Positions 33,956-42,832 of a stretch of DNA of 64,000 nucleotides are shown piece after piece; the stretch's first letter is position 1, and each line of letters opens with the position of its first letter. The notes below the pieces were generated by a model, which was not told where the DNA came from, searched no databases, and was given only the letters and a program-made list of their open reading frames with translations. The DNA is taken from contig NZ_LIQH01000036.1 of assembly GCF_001418085.1 (NCBI RefSeq), positions 124,001 through 188,000 on the forward strand, written 5' to 3'. Both the position numbers and the translations under genes were made by a program. The DNA is from Lacinutrix algicola (GTDB taxonomy: Bacteria > Bacteroidota > Bacteroidia > Flavobacteriales > Flavobacteriaceae).

Positions 33956-35098
33956 CTATATATTATTAATAATTTCTGCTGCTTTTTTTAATGTATCGTC
34001 TGTTTTAGCAAAGCAAAAACGCAATACTTTATCATCCTTATTATTATCGTTAAAAACTGATAATGGTATTGCAGCTAAACCGTGATTAATTGTTAATCGT
34101 TTTGCAAAATCGACATCGTTTTCTTTGGTGATTTCAGAAAAATCTAACACTTGAAAATACGTTCCTTTTGCTGGAATATATTTAAAACGAGAGTCTTTAA
34201 TTAGACTTAAAAACAAGTCTCTTTTAGTTTGATAGAATTCTGAAAGTCCCAAATAGTTATTCGGTTCTTTTAAATAGTCTGCTAATGCTTTTTGAGTTGG
34301 ATGATTTACACTGAACACATTAAACTGATGCACTTTTTTAAACTCATCCATTAATTCTTTTGGAGCACAACAATAACCAACTTTCCAACCTGTATTGTGA
34401 AACGTCTTACCAAAAGAGGCTGTTATAAAACTTCTCGATTTTAAACCCGGAAACTTACAAGCGCTTTCATGCTCGAGACCATCATAAATAATATGCTCGT
34501 AAACTTCATCACTCAAAACAATGCAATTGGTGTTTTCTGTTAGTTTTTGAAGTGCTAACATATCGGCTTTAGTAAAAACACTTCCACTTGGGTTTTGTGG
34601 TGTATTTATAATAATCATTTTAGTTTTTGAAGAAAAATGAGTCGATACTTCTTCCCAATTCACTTTATAATGTGGCGCATTTAATTGAATAGAAATGGTT
34701 TTTCCGCCATTAATTTCTATTGCAGGTTCGTAACAATCGTAAGCTGGACGAAAAATTATTACTTCATCGTTAGGTCTTATAAAAGTAGAAATTATAGTAT
34801 AAATAGCCTGCGTTGCTCCGGCAGTTACCGTTATTTCGGTTTCAGGATTATAAGTCGAATTGTACAACAACTCCATTTTCTTTGCAATGGCTTCGCGTAA
34901 TTCCATATTTCCAGGCATTGGTGCATACTGATTGAAACCAGAATTCATGGCTTGCGAGACTAAATCTATTAGTTTTGAATCACTTTTAAAATTAGGAAAT
35001 CCTTGAGACATATTAATAGCATTATGCTCATTCGCCAAAGCACTCATTACTGAAAATATAGTTGTCCCAACATTAGGGAGCTTAGATAGATGTTTCAT
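33956..35098 (-). CDS. PLP-dependent methionine/glutamine aminotransferase (YbdL-like)
   Basis: Class I/II aminotransferase of 380 residues. Family hallmarks: INMSQGFPNFKSD near the start, YAPMPGN, TAGATQAIYTII, NTPQNPSG, DEVYEHIIYDG and the PLP-lysine segment SFGKTFHNTGWKVGYC (Lys near residue 231), with an Arg-containing C-terminal FCFAKTDDTL. The N-terminal pattern matches YbdL-type methionine aminotransferases and eukaryotic glutamine transaminase K. Such enzymes use glutamine as amino donor and form alpha-ketoglutaramate, the substrate of the omega-amidase encoded two genes downstream. Cytosolic; first gene of a three-gene transcript. Confidence 0.9.
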   Translation of the reverse strand: MKHLSKLPNVGTTIFSVMSALANEHNAINMSQGFPNFKSDSKLIDLVSQAMNSGFNQYAPMPGNMELREAIAKKMELLYNSTYNPETEITVTAGATQAIYTIISTFIRPNDEVIIFRPAYDCYEPAIEINGGKTISIQLNAPHYKVNWEEVSTHFSSKTKMIIINTPQNPSGSVFTKADMLALQKLTENTNCIVLSDEVYEHIIYDGLEHESACKFPGLKSRSFITASFGKTFHNTGWKVGYCCAPKELMDEFKKVHQFNVFSVNHPTQKALADYLKEPNNYLGLSEFYQTKRDLFLSLIKDSRFKYIPAKGTYFQVLDFSEITKENDVDFAKRLTINHGLAAIPLSVFNDNNKDDKVLRFCFAKTDDTLKKAAEIINNI

Positions 35099-35134
35099 AC
35101 CCTAAATATAACTAGAAATTCGATGAATTTTAAC

Positions 35135-35164
35135 AAATTTTAGTTCTCGATTTTTTATATTTGA
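35135..35164 (+). promoter_or_regulatory. Promoter of the DPP11-like gene
   Basis: TATATTTG at 35157-35164 is an exact TAnnTTTG -7 box, 25 bp before the ATG; the -33 region about 20 bp upstream is AT-rich without a perfect TTG. Start would be near 35171. Confidence 0.5.
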
Positions 35165-35189
35165 GGCTATTCAAAAAAACAAATCGACT

Positions 35190-37280
35190 ATGAAATTTTT
35201 AAAATTCATTTTACTATTAATTACAGTTAACGTTTCGGCGCAGCAAGGCGGAATGTGGATTCCTTCACTTTTAGAAGGCATGAACGAAGACGAAATGACA
35301 AATCTTGGTAGTAAACTAACAGCCAAAGATATTTACGATGTTAATAATTCTAGCTTAAAAGATGCAATTGGCCACTTTAATGGAGGTTGTACTAGTGAAA
35401 TTATTAGTGATCAAGGATTAATTTTAACCAATCACCATTGTGGTTTTGGTCAAATACAATCGCACTCATCTTTAGAAAACGATTATTTAAAAGATGGTTT
35501 TTGGGCAATGAATCTTGAAGACGAATTACCAAACGAAGGTTTATACATAGAGTTTATAGTTAGCATTCAAGATGTAACGTCTAAAGTTCTATCTGGCGTA
35601 ACTGAAGCTATGACAGAAAAAGAGAAGCAATCTCAAATTAGCAAAAACAGTAACGCAGCAGAAAGCGCAACTACTAAAGAGGATTGGCAAGACACTAAAG
35701 TAAAATCTTTTTACAATGGTAACCAGTACTTTCTATTTGTAACAGAACGTTTTGAAGATATTCGTTTAGTTGGTGCACCACCAACAAGCATTGGGAAATT
35801 TGGTAGTGATACAGACAATTGGGTGTTCCCAAGACATACTGGCGATTTTTCTATGTTTAGAATTTATGCAGATGCTAATAATAAACCAGCAAAATATAGT
35901 AAAGACAACAAACCATACAAGCCAAAACACTTTTTACCAATCTCTTTAGATGGTATTGAAGAAGGTGATTTTACACTTGTTTTTGGTTTTCCTGGACGTA
36001 CAAACGAGTATTTACCAGCAGTAGCTATCGAGCATATTACAAAAGATTTTAACCCAAGTAATATTGCTATTCGTGAAGCAGCTTTAAAAGTAATTGACAA
36101 TGCAATGAAATCTAGTGATGATGTACGTATTAAATACGCATCTAAGCAAGCAAGAATTGCAAATGCATGGAAAAAATGGATTGGCGAGAATTTAGGAATT
36201 GAGAAAAGTAATGCAGTAGCAGAACGTCGCAAATTTGAAGCTGAATTTACCACTGCTTTAACAACAAAAGATTTAGTTAACAAATACGGAAGCATTTTAC
36301 CAGAATTTGAAAACCTTTATAAGGATTTTGCTGATGTAAATATTAAACGTAGAAACTTTATTGAAGTGTTTATTGTTACTAACGAGTTAATGCAAATGAC
36401 GTTTAGAGCTTACCAAATGGAAGCTGCCATAACGAGCAATCCAGATATTTTTGAGCGTGCTAAAACAGGAACGGTTGATATTTTAAAAGGTATTCATAAA
36501 AATTACGATGTTACTGTAGACAAAGGTGTTTACAAGGCTGTTATGCCAATGTATACTTCTAATGTAGATGCTTCAATTTACGATAAAACAGCTTTTACAA
36601 ATTTAGAATCTACTTTAGCTTTATTTAAAGGTGACCAAAAAAGCATATTAAAAAAGCTAAATAAAGATGCAGCTTACAAATATGCTAAGCCAATTATTGA
36701 AGATTATTACAAAAATATTGATCCTCAATTTCAAGAAAAAAATGAGGTCATAACAGCATTACAAACTAAGTACATGACTGCCTTAATGGTGGCTTTACCA
36801 GATGCACGTTATTTTCCAGATGCTAACAGTACATTGCGTGTTACTTACGGTCAAGTACGTGGTTATGCTCCAAGAGATGCCGTTTACTACGAGCCTGTAA
36901 GTTACCTTGATGGTGTTATTGAGAAGTTTGTACCTGGCGATTACGAATTTGATGTACCAAAAAAATTACGCGATTTACACGCAGCTAAAGATTACGGACA
37001 ATATGCAGATAAAAACGGAAAAGTACCTGTTTGCTTTTTAGGAACAAACCATACTACAGGTGGAAACTCTGGAAGTCCTGCTATTGATGCACACGGAAAT
37101 CTTGTTGGTTTAAACTTTGATAGAGTTTGGGAAGGCACAATGAGTGATATGAACTACGATCCTGAAATTTGTAGAAACATAATGGTAGACGCACGTTACG
37201 TGCTATTTATTGTAGATAAATTTGCAGGTGCAACTCGTTTGATTGATGAGATGAAATTAGTACATCCTAAGAAGAAGTAA
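35190..37280 (+). CDS. S46 family dipeptidyl-peptidase, DPP11-type by specificity residue
   Basis: Periplasmic serine peptidase that removes dipeptides from oligopeptides. The 696 residues start with a signal peptide (ITVNVSAQQG). The chymotrypsin-like halves carry the catalytic His in TNHHCGFG (about 82) and Ser627 in GGNSGSPAID. The residue 18 positions after the Ser sets the S1 pocket: Gly in DPP7 (hydrophobic) and Arg in DPP11 (Asp/Glu). Here it is Arg645 (NFDRVWEGTMSD), so an Asp/Glu-specific DPP11 is predicted. Full length for the family. It has its own promoter and a strong terminator, suggesting a single-gene unit for peptide feeding. Confidence 0.92.
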   Translation: MKFLKFILLLITVNVSAQQGGMWIPSLLEGMNEDEMTNLGSKLTAKDIYDVNNSSLKDAIGHFNGGCTSEIISDQGLILTNHHCGFGQIQSHSSLENDYLKDGFWAMNLEDELPNEGLYIEFIVSIQDVTSKVLSGVTEAMTEKEKQSQISKNSNAAESATTKEDWQDTKVKSFYNGNQYFLFVTERFEDIRLVGAPPTSIGKFGSDTDNWVFPRHTGDFSMFRIYADANNKPAKYSKDNKPYKPKHFLPISLDGIEEGDFTLVFGFPGRTNEYLPAVAIEHITKDFNPSNIAIREAALKVIDNAMKSSDDVRIKYASKQARIANAWKKWIGENLGIEKSNAVAERRKFEAEFTTALTTKDLVNKYGSILPEFENLYKDFADVNIKRRNFIEVFIVTNELMQMTFRAYQMEAAITSNPDIFERAKTGTVDILKGIHKNYDVTVDKGVYKAVMPMYTSNVDASIYDKTAFTNLESTLALFKGDQKSILKKLNKDAAYKYAKPIIEDYYKNIDPQFQEKNEVITALQTKYMTALMVALPDARYFPDANSTLRVTYGQVRGYAPRDAVYYEPVSYLDGVIEKFVPGDYEFDVPKKLRDLHAAKDYGQYADKNGKVPVCFLGTNHTTGGNSGSPAIDAHGNLVGLNFDRVWEGTMSDMNYDPEICRNIMVDARYVLFIVDKFAGATRLIDEMKLVHPKKK

Positions 37281-37298
37281 ACTCTTTTTAAATAAATT

Positions 37299-37335
37299 AA
37301 AAAACTTCGTAAGTACTATTCTTACGAAGTTTTTT
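37299..37335. terminator. Bidirectional terminator between the peptidase and the response-regulator gene
   Basis: Arms AAAAAACTTCGTAAG and CTTACGAAGTTTTTT form a perfect 15-bp stem with a 7-nt loop, A-rich on the left and T-rich on the right. It serves both converging transcripts. Confidence 0.85.
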
Positions 37336-37378
37336 GTTTTTAAATATGATTACAAGCTATAAAAAGTACGATTTAAAC

Positions 37379-38074
37379 TTAAGTAATCTTTAATCGTTTT
37401 AGCAACTCTTGCTTAAAGCTTCTTCCTATTGGTAATTTGTTACTACCAATATAAATAATGTTACCAGCTATTTTATCCACACAGTTACTGTTTATAATAA
37501 AGGATTTATGAATTTGAATAAAATTGGTTTCTGGTAGTTTTTCAACCCAACTTTTAAGTGAATCTATATAAGATAACTTTTGTGTTCTTGTAACTATTGT
37601 AATATAATTTCTATCGCTTTCTAAAAACAAAATATCATCTACAATAACTTTATGATGTGTCTTATCTACGTTTAAAAATAAGATTTCACTATTGGTTTCT
37701 TCGGAAGTGTTTTGTGATTTGTCACTAAATTTTTCGGTTTTATTAATAGCTTTTAAAAACCGATCAAACGAAAATGGCTTCACTAAGTAATCTACAATTG
37801 TTTCTAAAGAGAAACTCTCTGCAGCATAATCAGGATATGCAGTCGTCATTATTATAGCAGGCGGATTTTTTATGGTTTTAATAAAATCTATTCCTGAAAT
37901 ATCAGGCAAATTAACATCTAAAAAAACAAAATCTACTGTTTCATTTTTTAAAAACGAACGTGCTTCGGTAGCCGACTGAAAAGCGCCTTTTAATTCCACA
38001 TTTGGCAGCTTCCTTAAAAAGTTTTTTAGGATGTTTTGAGCCGGAATTTCATCTTCTATTATTATACAGGTCAT
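37379..38074 (-). CDS. LytTR-type response regulator
   Basis: A 231-residue transcription regulator with an N-terminal receiver domain (about 1-115: acidic pair near residues 7-9, phosphorylated Asp in FVFLDVNLPDISG, TTAYPDYA, Lys in YLVKPFSFDRF) and a C-terminal LytTR DNA-binding domain (about 135-230: FLESDRNYITI, FIQIHKSFIINSN, LPIGRSFKQELL). It belongs to the LytS-type kinase encoded just upstream on the same strand; the pair is separated by 110 bp that hold a REPIN-like repeat. Target genes are not known. Confidence 0.92.
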   Translation of the reverse strand: MTCIIIEDEIPAQNILKNFLRKLPNVELKGAFQSATEARSFLKNETVDFVFLDVNLPDISGIDFIKTIKNPPAIIMTTAYPDYAAESFSLETIVDYLVKPFSFDRFLKAINKTEKFSDKSQNTSEETNSEILFLNVDKTHHKVIVDDILFLESDRNYITIVTRTQKLSYIDSLKSWVEKLPETNFIQIHKSFIINSNCVDKIAGNIIYIGSNKLPIGRSFKQELLKRLKIT

Positions 38075-38100
38075 TGTTTATTATTTTAAATCCTCTATTT

Positions 38101-38177
38101 GTCATTCCTGCGAAGGCAGGAATCCATTTGTAATTATATCTCTTTATCTTGTGGATTCCTGCCTTCGCAGGAATGAC
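38101..38177. repeat. REPIN-like paired palindromic repeat
   Basis: The left arm starts GTCATTCCTGCGAAGGCAGG (38101-38126) and the right arm (38152-38177) is its exact 26-bp inverse, with 25 nt between. Each arm is itself a hairpin (ATTCCTGC-GAAG-GCAGGAAT). Two inverted REP-type hairpins in one unit is the REPIN design spread by RAYT transposases. It lies between the kinase and the response-regulator genes. Confidence 0.8.
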
Positions 38178-38184
38178 AGAAAAG

Positions 38185-39161
38185 TTATTTCAAATTTAAT
38201 TTTAGAGTCACAACAAACTGTTCGGCTTTTTTAATATCGAAACTATAAGTGTCTTTATAAATTAATTGCAATCGTTTTTCTAAATTCTGTAAGCCTATTT
38301 TAAAATCTGTTGAACTTACTTTTTGTTTATTGTAATCGTTACTACACACACATTCTAAAACACCATTCTCTTCAATAATACTAATAGAAATATCGCTATT
38401 TAATGTACTATGTTTAAAGGCATTTTCTATTATCGTAATTAATAATAAAGGTGCAATTTTCACACTATTAGAATGGGCTTCCGTTTTATAAAAAATCTGT
38501 TTTACACCTTCTGTTCTAATGCGTTGAAACTTGATATAATTATCTATAAACTGAAGTTCTTTTTCTAGTGAAATAGTTTTAGCATTACTTTCGTATAACA
38601 CATGTTTTAAATTATCTGAAAGCATTAAAATAAGCTCTGGTGTTTCTGCTGGTTTTTCTATTGAATACGAGTAAATAGTATTCAAATTATTAAACAACAC
38701 ATGCGGATTTATTTGCGACTTCAAGAATTTTAACTCCATCTCTGCATGCTCTTTTTTCACATGCTCCACTTCGGCTTGCTTATCAATAAAACGATACAAG
38801 ACCCAAACAAAAGAGAAAAATATTAATGGAACCAAGGTTTGCCATAGGTAATCACTAAGGCATTTCATTATCGAACAACCACATTGTGCAAATACATTAC
38901 AATACAATTGTGTTGCAAAAAAGAAATTATAGCGAATACAAACACATAAGGTATGTACCATTTTTTCTTAACAATAAAAGGCAACAACACGAAGTTATTA
39001 GCATAAACAATAACAACAAGTATTGATAAATACTGTAAAAACGGATTCTCTTTCCAGTAATACTTAGAAAAAATGGATAACGACACAAACACAAAAAGCA
39101 TCCAAAATAGGATGTGTACCAATAGTTGCGAGCCGTGTTTTTTAAAGAAGAATTGTTTCAC
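38185..39161 (-). pseudogene. LytS-type sensor histidine kinase, split by a one-base frameshift
   Basis: The 5' part (from ATG at 39161, 97 codons to a stop at 38868) encodes three to four membrane helices (LLVHILFWMLFVFVSLSIF, NNFVLLPFIVKKKWYIPYVF). The kinase part lies in another frame that is open from 38961 to 38185. It has a last membrane helix (TLVPLIFFSFVWVLYRF), the phospho-acceptor motif NPHVLFNNLN, the N box ENAFKH and the G box GLQNLEKRL. One missing base between about 38870 and 38960 would rejoin them into a normal 325-residue protein. In the stop-containing stretch the two frames overlap by 94 bp. The cause may be mutation or assembly error. It pairs with the LytTR regulator downstream. 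Confidence 0.8.
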
Positions 39162-39253
39162 AATTGAAATGTACTTAGAATTGGCTTAACCGTCAAAAAA
39201 GGGAGTATAAAAACCACATTTAATGATGCAAACAGCATCTTTAAGAACTCTTT

Positions 39254-41023
39254 CTAAACAATCTCCATCTTCTTCAACAGAAAACTAGCATTCATATTCT
39301 GACAAATTCCTTTTTTAAAGGTATAATCGAAATACAACTCATCGTCAATAATCTGCGCATCGAAATAATGGTTTTTAACCTCTTCTAATTCTTTTTCAAT
39401 TTCGCAAAGACTTAAATCGTGCGTAGCAATTATCCCTGTAGCGTTACTTGCTACTAACTTCTCCACAAATTTGCGAGACCCTATTGCTTTATCTGTACTG
39501 TTAGTACCTTTTAAAATTTCATCTAAAATAATAAAGTAACTATCCGTTTTAATAGCATCTACAATGTATTTTAAACGTGTTAATTCCGAAAAGAAATATG
39601 AACTATCATCTGTTAAAGAATCGCTTGTACGCATGCTTGTAATTAGTTTTACAGGAACATACTCACTAGATTTTGCGCAAACAGGCAATCCAATGTTAGC
39701 CATAACAATATGTAAAGAAACCGTTCTTAAAAACGTACTTTTTCCAGCCATATTAGCACCTGTGATAATAAAAAACTGTTCGGTTTCTATATTAAAATCG
39801 TTATCTACACGTTTCTCTGTTTTTAATAAAGGATGGCCTAATTCTATTACTGTTGTTTTTTTACCAGCTTCCAAAATTTTAGAATACACATACTCTTTAT
39901 GATTAAAAGCGTAGTTTCCTAAACTGTTATAAGCATCGAAAAAGGTAACCACTTCAAACCAATCTTCCACTTTATCATGATACATTTCAATCCATTGCTC
40001 GATAGCAAAACTATTTTTTATATCTGTTAGAAAATAACCATTTCCAAAAATAGCAGAAATAAGATTGTTTCTATTATCTAAAGCATCCATTGTCTTAGAC
40101 AAATCGGTTAAAATAGCTGATGCCTTTTTACCTTCTAATTGAATGTCGCTTTGTTTCTTTTGAAGTATTTCTGAAGTAAAATTTTCGTTTTCGATAGCAT
40201 TTAAAAGCTGAGCATATTGTCTAAACGTATCACGAATTTTGTCTGTATTTGAAGCTAAATCGTTAATTTTTTTTAGATACTTGCCAGTAACCGCTAGCCC
40301 TATTAATAACCAATACCCAAAAAATTCTATAGAAATTATTTTTGTAATACCTAAAATAAGTAGCAATGCTGAAACACCAACAAATACTATAGGCAATCGC
40401 TTTAAAACTTTAGGCAAAAACGATTTGTGTTTGTGTAACCAAGAAACAATTTGGTCTGGTTTTGTTTCTACTTTTATCAAGTTTGCAGTAGCCTGAAATT
40501 GCTGTCTCCATTTTGGCTTTGCAGACAATTCTTTTATTGCCTCCTGCCTTTGTTCTATGTTTAAAATATTGTTAGCCTTAAGCACATTTGATAAAGCTAA
40601 AGCTCCGATTTTTGTTGCTGTTCTGTTTATAAATTGAAAGAAAGAACCACGACCAAACAAATCGATATCTAAAGCATAATTATGAAGCGGATCTTGAAAT
40701 TCTAAGCCTTCATTTCTATCAAAAAAGTCACCAGAACCAATTTTCAGTTCTTCTTCATTTATAGCAAGTAATGCTTTTTTTAAAGCATATTCAGACTTTA
40801 AAGCAGTGTGTTTGGATAATAAAAACAGAAACACAAACACACCAATTAAACCACATCCTAAAGCTATTTGCCAATTACTAAACGTAAAATAAACAACTAC
40901 AATTGTAGCTATAAAAGCTAATAGTCTAGCAGTACTTAAAACTGTAAGTTGCTTATGTAATTTTGAAACCTCTGCCTTATAAGTTTCGAGTTGTTGTTGA
41001 TAATATTGAGTTGAATCTTGCAT
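39254..41023 (-). CDS. Membrane-anchored MutS-family ATPase
   Basis: A 589-residue protein with a MutS-type ATPase domain at the C-terminus (about 395-585): Walker A ITGANMAGKSTFLRTV, Walker B FIILDEILKGTNS and the ATHDLSLCE switch. It has a coiled-coil clamp-like middle (about 230-360) but no N-terminal mismatch-binding domain. Unlike classical MutS it has membrane helices: one pair at about 30-68 (AFIATIVVVYFTF, GLIGVFVFLFLL) and a second at about 208-250. The nuclease Smr domain of MutS2 is absent. A role away from mismatch repair is likely. It is followed by an M28 peptidase gene (41028-41963) encoded upstream on the same strand, with only 4 bp between the genes. Confidence 0.82.
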   Translation of the reverse strand: MQDSTQYYQQQLETYKAEVSKLHKQLTVLSTARLLAFIATIVVVYFTFSNWQIALGCGLIGVFVFLFLLSKHTALKSEYALKKALLAINEEELKIGSGDFFDRNEGLEFQDPLHNYALDIDLFGRGSFFQFINRTATKIGALALSNVLKANNILNIEQRQEAIKELSAKPKWRQQFQATANLIKVETKPDQIVSWLHKHKSFLPKVLKRLPIVFVGVSALLLILGITKIISIEFFGYWLLIGLAVTGKYLKKINDLASNTDKIRDTFRQYAQLLNAIENENFTSEILQKKQSDIQLEGKKASAILTDLSKTMDALDNRNNLISAIFGNGYFLTDIKNSFAIEQWIEMYHDKVEDWFEVVTFFDAYNSLGNYAFNHKEYVYSKILEAGKKTTVIELGHPLLKTEKRVDNDFNIETEQFFIITGANMAGKSTFLRTVSLHIVMANIGLPVCAKSSEYVPVKLITSMRTSDSLTDDSSYFFSELTRLKYIVDAIKTDSYFIILDEILKGTNSTDKAIGSRKFVEKLVASNATGIIATHDLSLCEIEKELEEVKNHYFDAQIIDDELYFDYTFKKGICQNMNASFLLKKMEIV

Positions 41024-41027
41024 TTTT

Positions 41028-41963
41028 TTATAATTCTATAGCATCAAATTTTGTAAAAACTTGAATAATTGTTTCTACTGCGTCCTGGTAAAATTGGTTA
41101 TCAATTCTTTCAAAATCATCAGTTGGTTTGTGGTAATCTTCATGATCCGCAACTCCAAAATAGATAAAAGGAATATCTGCTTTATGAAACGCAGCGTGAT
41201 CACTAGAATTAGTCCAGTTATCTCCATCACCCAATCCTTCGTGACCAATTAGTAAATCTACTTTACCTAAATCCTTAAAGTTTTCTATTGTTGGTTTTAA
41301 ATGTGGATAATATCTTGAGCCCACTGCGAAGAGTTCGTTTCTATCGCTTCGGCTAATCATATCCATATTTAAGTTTAAAACTATATTTCTTTGCTGAATA
41401 ACGTTATCGTTCACAAAATGATAAGCGCCTTTTAAACCTAATTCTTCACCATCGAAAGCAGCTAAAATAACATTATGCTTTGGTGGGTTTTTCTGGAAGT
41501 ATTCCGCGAAAGCGACTAATGCACTTATACCTGAAGCATCATCGTCTGCACCATTATATATCTTTCCGCCTTTTACTCCTTCGTGATCGTAATGTGCCGA
41601 TAAAACTATATACTTATTTGTATGTTCTGTACCTTCAATTAATCCTAAAATATTTTCAGCGTCATATTTACCAAAAGTAAATGGCTGACCAAAATCTAAT
41701 CCTAAAGGTTTTACATCTTCTTTTTTGAAAGCTTTAATAATATAATCTTTAGCTTTTTTTGCACCTTCAGTTCCCGTTCTTCTTCCTTCAAAAGCATCAG
41801 AAGATAACGTTTTAATGTTTTTAAGTAAGGTTTTAGTTGAATATGAATAATTCGCTATTGGAGTTATATTCTGAACCTTTTTTGGTGTCTCTGCTGTTTG
41901 TGTTTTACAACTTACAAGCGAGATACCTAATGCTAATATATATAGTGGATATGTTCTTTTCAT
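41028..41963 (-). CDS. M28 family zinc aminopeptidase lipoprotein
   Basis: Envelope-bound metallo-aminopeptidase of 311 residues when started at MKRTYPLYIL, which gives a lipoprotein signal ending ISLVSC; an in-frame ATG 30 bp upstream lies inside the sdh terminator and is unlikely. Di-zinc ligands are visible: His in LSAHYDHEG, Asp in NGADDDASG, the Glu pair in FDGEELG, Asp in NLDMIS and the last His in DHEDYHKPTDD. The preceding AEGRRTG segment is typical of the family. It is co-transcribed with the downstream MutS-like gene (gap 4 bp). Substrate peptides unknown. Confidence 0.9.
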   Translation of the reverse strand: MKRTYPLYILALGISLVSCKTQTAETPKKVQNITPIANYSYSTKTLLKNIKTLSSDAFEGRRTGTEGAKKAKDYIIKAFKKEDVKPLGLDFGQPFTFGKYDAENILGLIEGTEHTNKYIVLSAHYDHEGVKGGKIYNGADDDASGISALVAFAEYFQKNPPKHNVILAAFDGEELGLKGAYHFVNDNVIQQRNIVLNLNMDMISRSDRNELFAVGSRYYPHLKPTIENFKDLGKVDLLIGHEGLGDGDNWTNSSDHAAFHKADIPFIYFGVADHEDYHKPTDDFERIDNQFYQDAVETIIQVFTKFDAIEL

Positions 41964-41991
41964 AGTAAAAATAATTATAGGTAAAGCTAAC

Positions 41992-42022
41992 AAAAAAACC
42001 CAAGCGATTGGCTTGGGTTTTT
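41992..42022 (-). terminator. Terminator of the sdhCAB operon
   Basis: Arms AAAACCCAAGC and GCTTGGGTTTT with a short loop (GATTG), followed by T on the minus strand; about 50 bp after the sdhB stop. Confidence 0.8.
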
Positions 42023-42071
42023 AATTATTTAAGACTCTTCGCTAATGCGATGAGTAACATTCCTGTCCTTA

Positions 42072-42824
42072 TTATCCTTTTAAGCTAGCTGCTAAATACT
42101 CACGGTTCATACGTGCAATATTCTCTAAAGAAATTCCTTTAGGGCATTCAACTTCACAAGCTCCAGTGTTAGTACAGTTACCAAAACCTTCGTCGTCCAT
42201 TTGCTTAACCATGTTTAATACACGATCTGTAGCTTCAATTTTACCTTGTGGTAATAATGCAAACTGAGATACTTTTGCTCCAACAAATAACATTGCCGAT
42301 GAGTTTTTACAAGACGCTACACAAGCACCACAACCAATACAAGTTGCTGCTGAAAAAGCATCGTCTGCATCTTCTTTGTTAATTGGAGTTGCATTAGCAT
42401 CGATAGTATTTCCTGATGTATTTACAGAAATAAATCCTCCTGCATGTTGAATACGATCGAAAGAACTTCTATCTACAATTAAATCTTTTACTACTGGAAA
42501 TGCAGTTGCTCTAAAGGGTTCGATAGTAATAGTATCTCCATCTTTAAACATACGCATGTGTAACTGACATGTTGTTACACCACGATCTGGTCCATGAGCT
42601 TCTCCATTAATATATAAAGAACACATTCCGCAAATTCCTTCACGACAATCGTGATCGAAAGCTACTGGCTCTTCATCGTTATTAATTAATTGTTCGTTTA
42701 AAACATCTAACATTTCAAGGAAAGACATATCTGGAGAAATATCGCTGACTTTATAATCAACCATACTTCCTTTATCACTAGCGTTTTTTTGACGCCAAAT
42801 TTTTAACGTTAAATTCATATCCAT
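42072..42824 (-). CDS. sdhB: Succinate dehydrogenase/fumarate reductase iron-sulfur subunit
   Basis: Electron-transfer subunit of respiratory complex II, 250 residues, on the cytoplasmic face of the inner membrane. The N-terminal ferredoxin domain binds 2Fe-2S ([22 protein letters not shown]), and the C-terminal domain has two cysteine sets for the 4Fe-4S and 3Fe-4S centres ([15 protein letters not shown] and [15 protein letters not shown]). Length and sequence match the Bacteroidota type that works with a di-haem-type cytochrome b subunit. It is the last gene of the sdhC-sdhA-sdhB operon, 8 bp after sdhA. Confidence 0.96.
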   Translation of the reverse strand: MDMNLTLKIWRQKNASDKGSMVDYKVSDISPDMSFLEMLDVLNEQLINNDEEPVAFDHDCREGICGMCSLYINGEAHGPDRGVTTCQLHMRMFKDGDTITIEPFRATAFPVVKDLIVDRSSFDRIQHAGGFISVNTSGNTIDANATPINKEDADDAFSAATCIGCGACVASCKNSSAMLFVGAKVSQFALLPQGKIEATDRVLNMVKQMDDEGFGNCTNTGACEVECPKGISLENIARMNREYLAASLKG

Positions 42825-42832
42825 AGCTTTCC

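Noticed and set aside
38185-38961. Intact separate 258-residue kinase starting at the ATG at 38961
   Set aside because: The first 30 residues from that ATG are Cys-rich and unlike kinases, while the 97-codon frame upstream supplies the expected membrane helices; a frameshifted single gene explains both.
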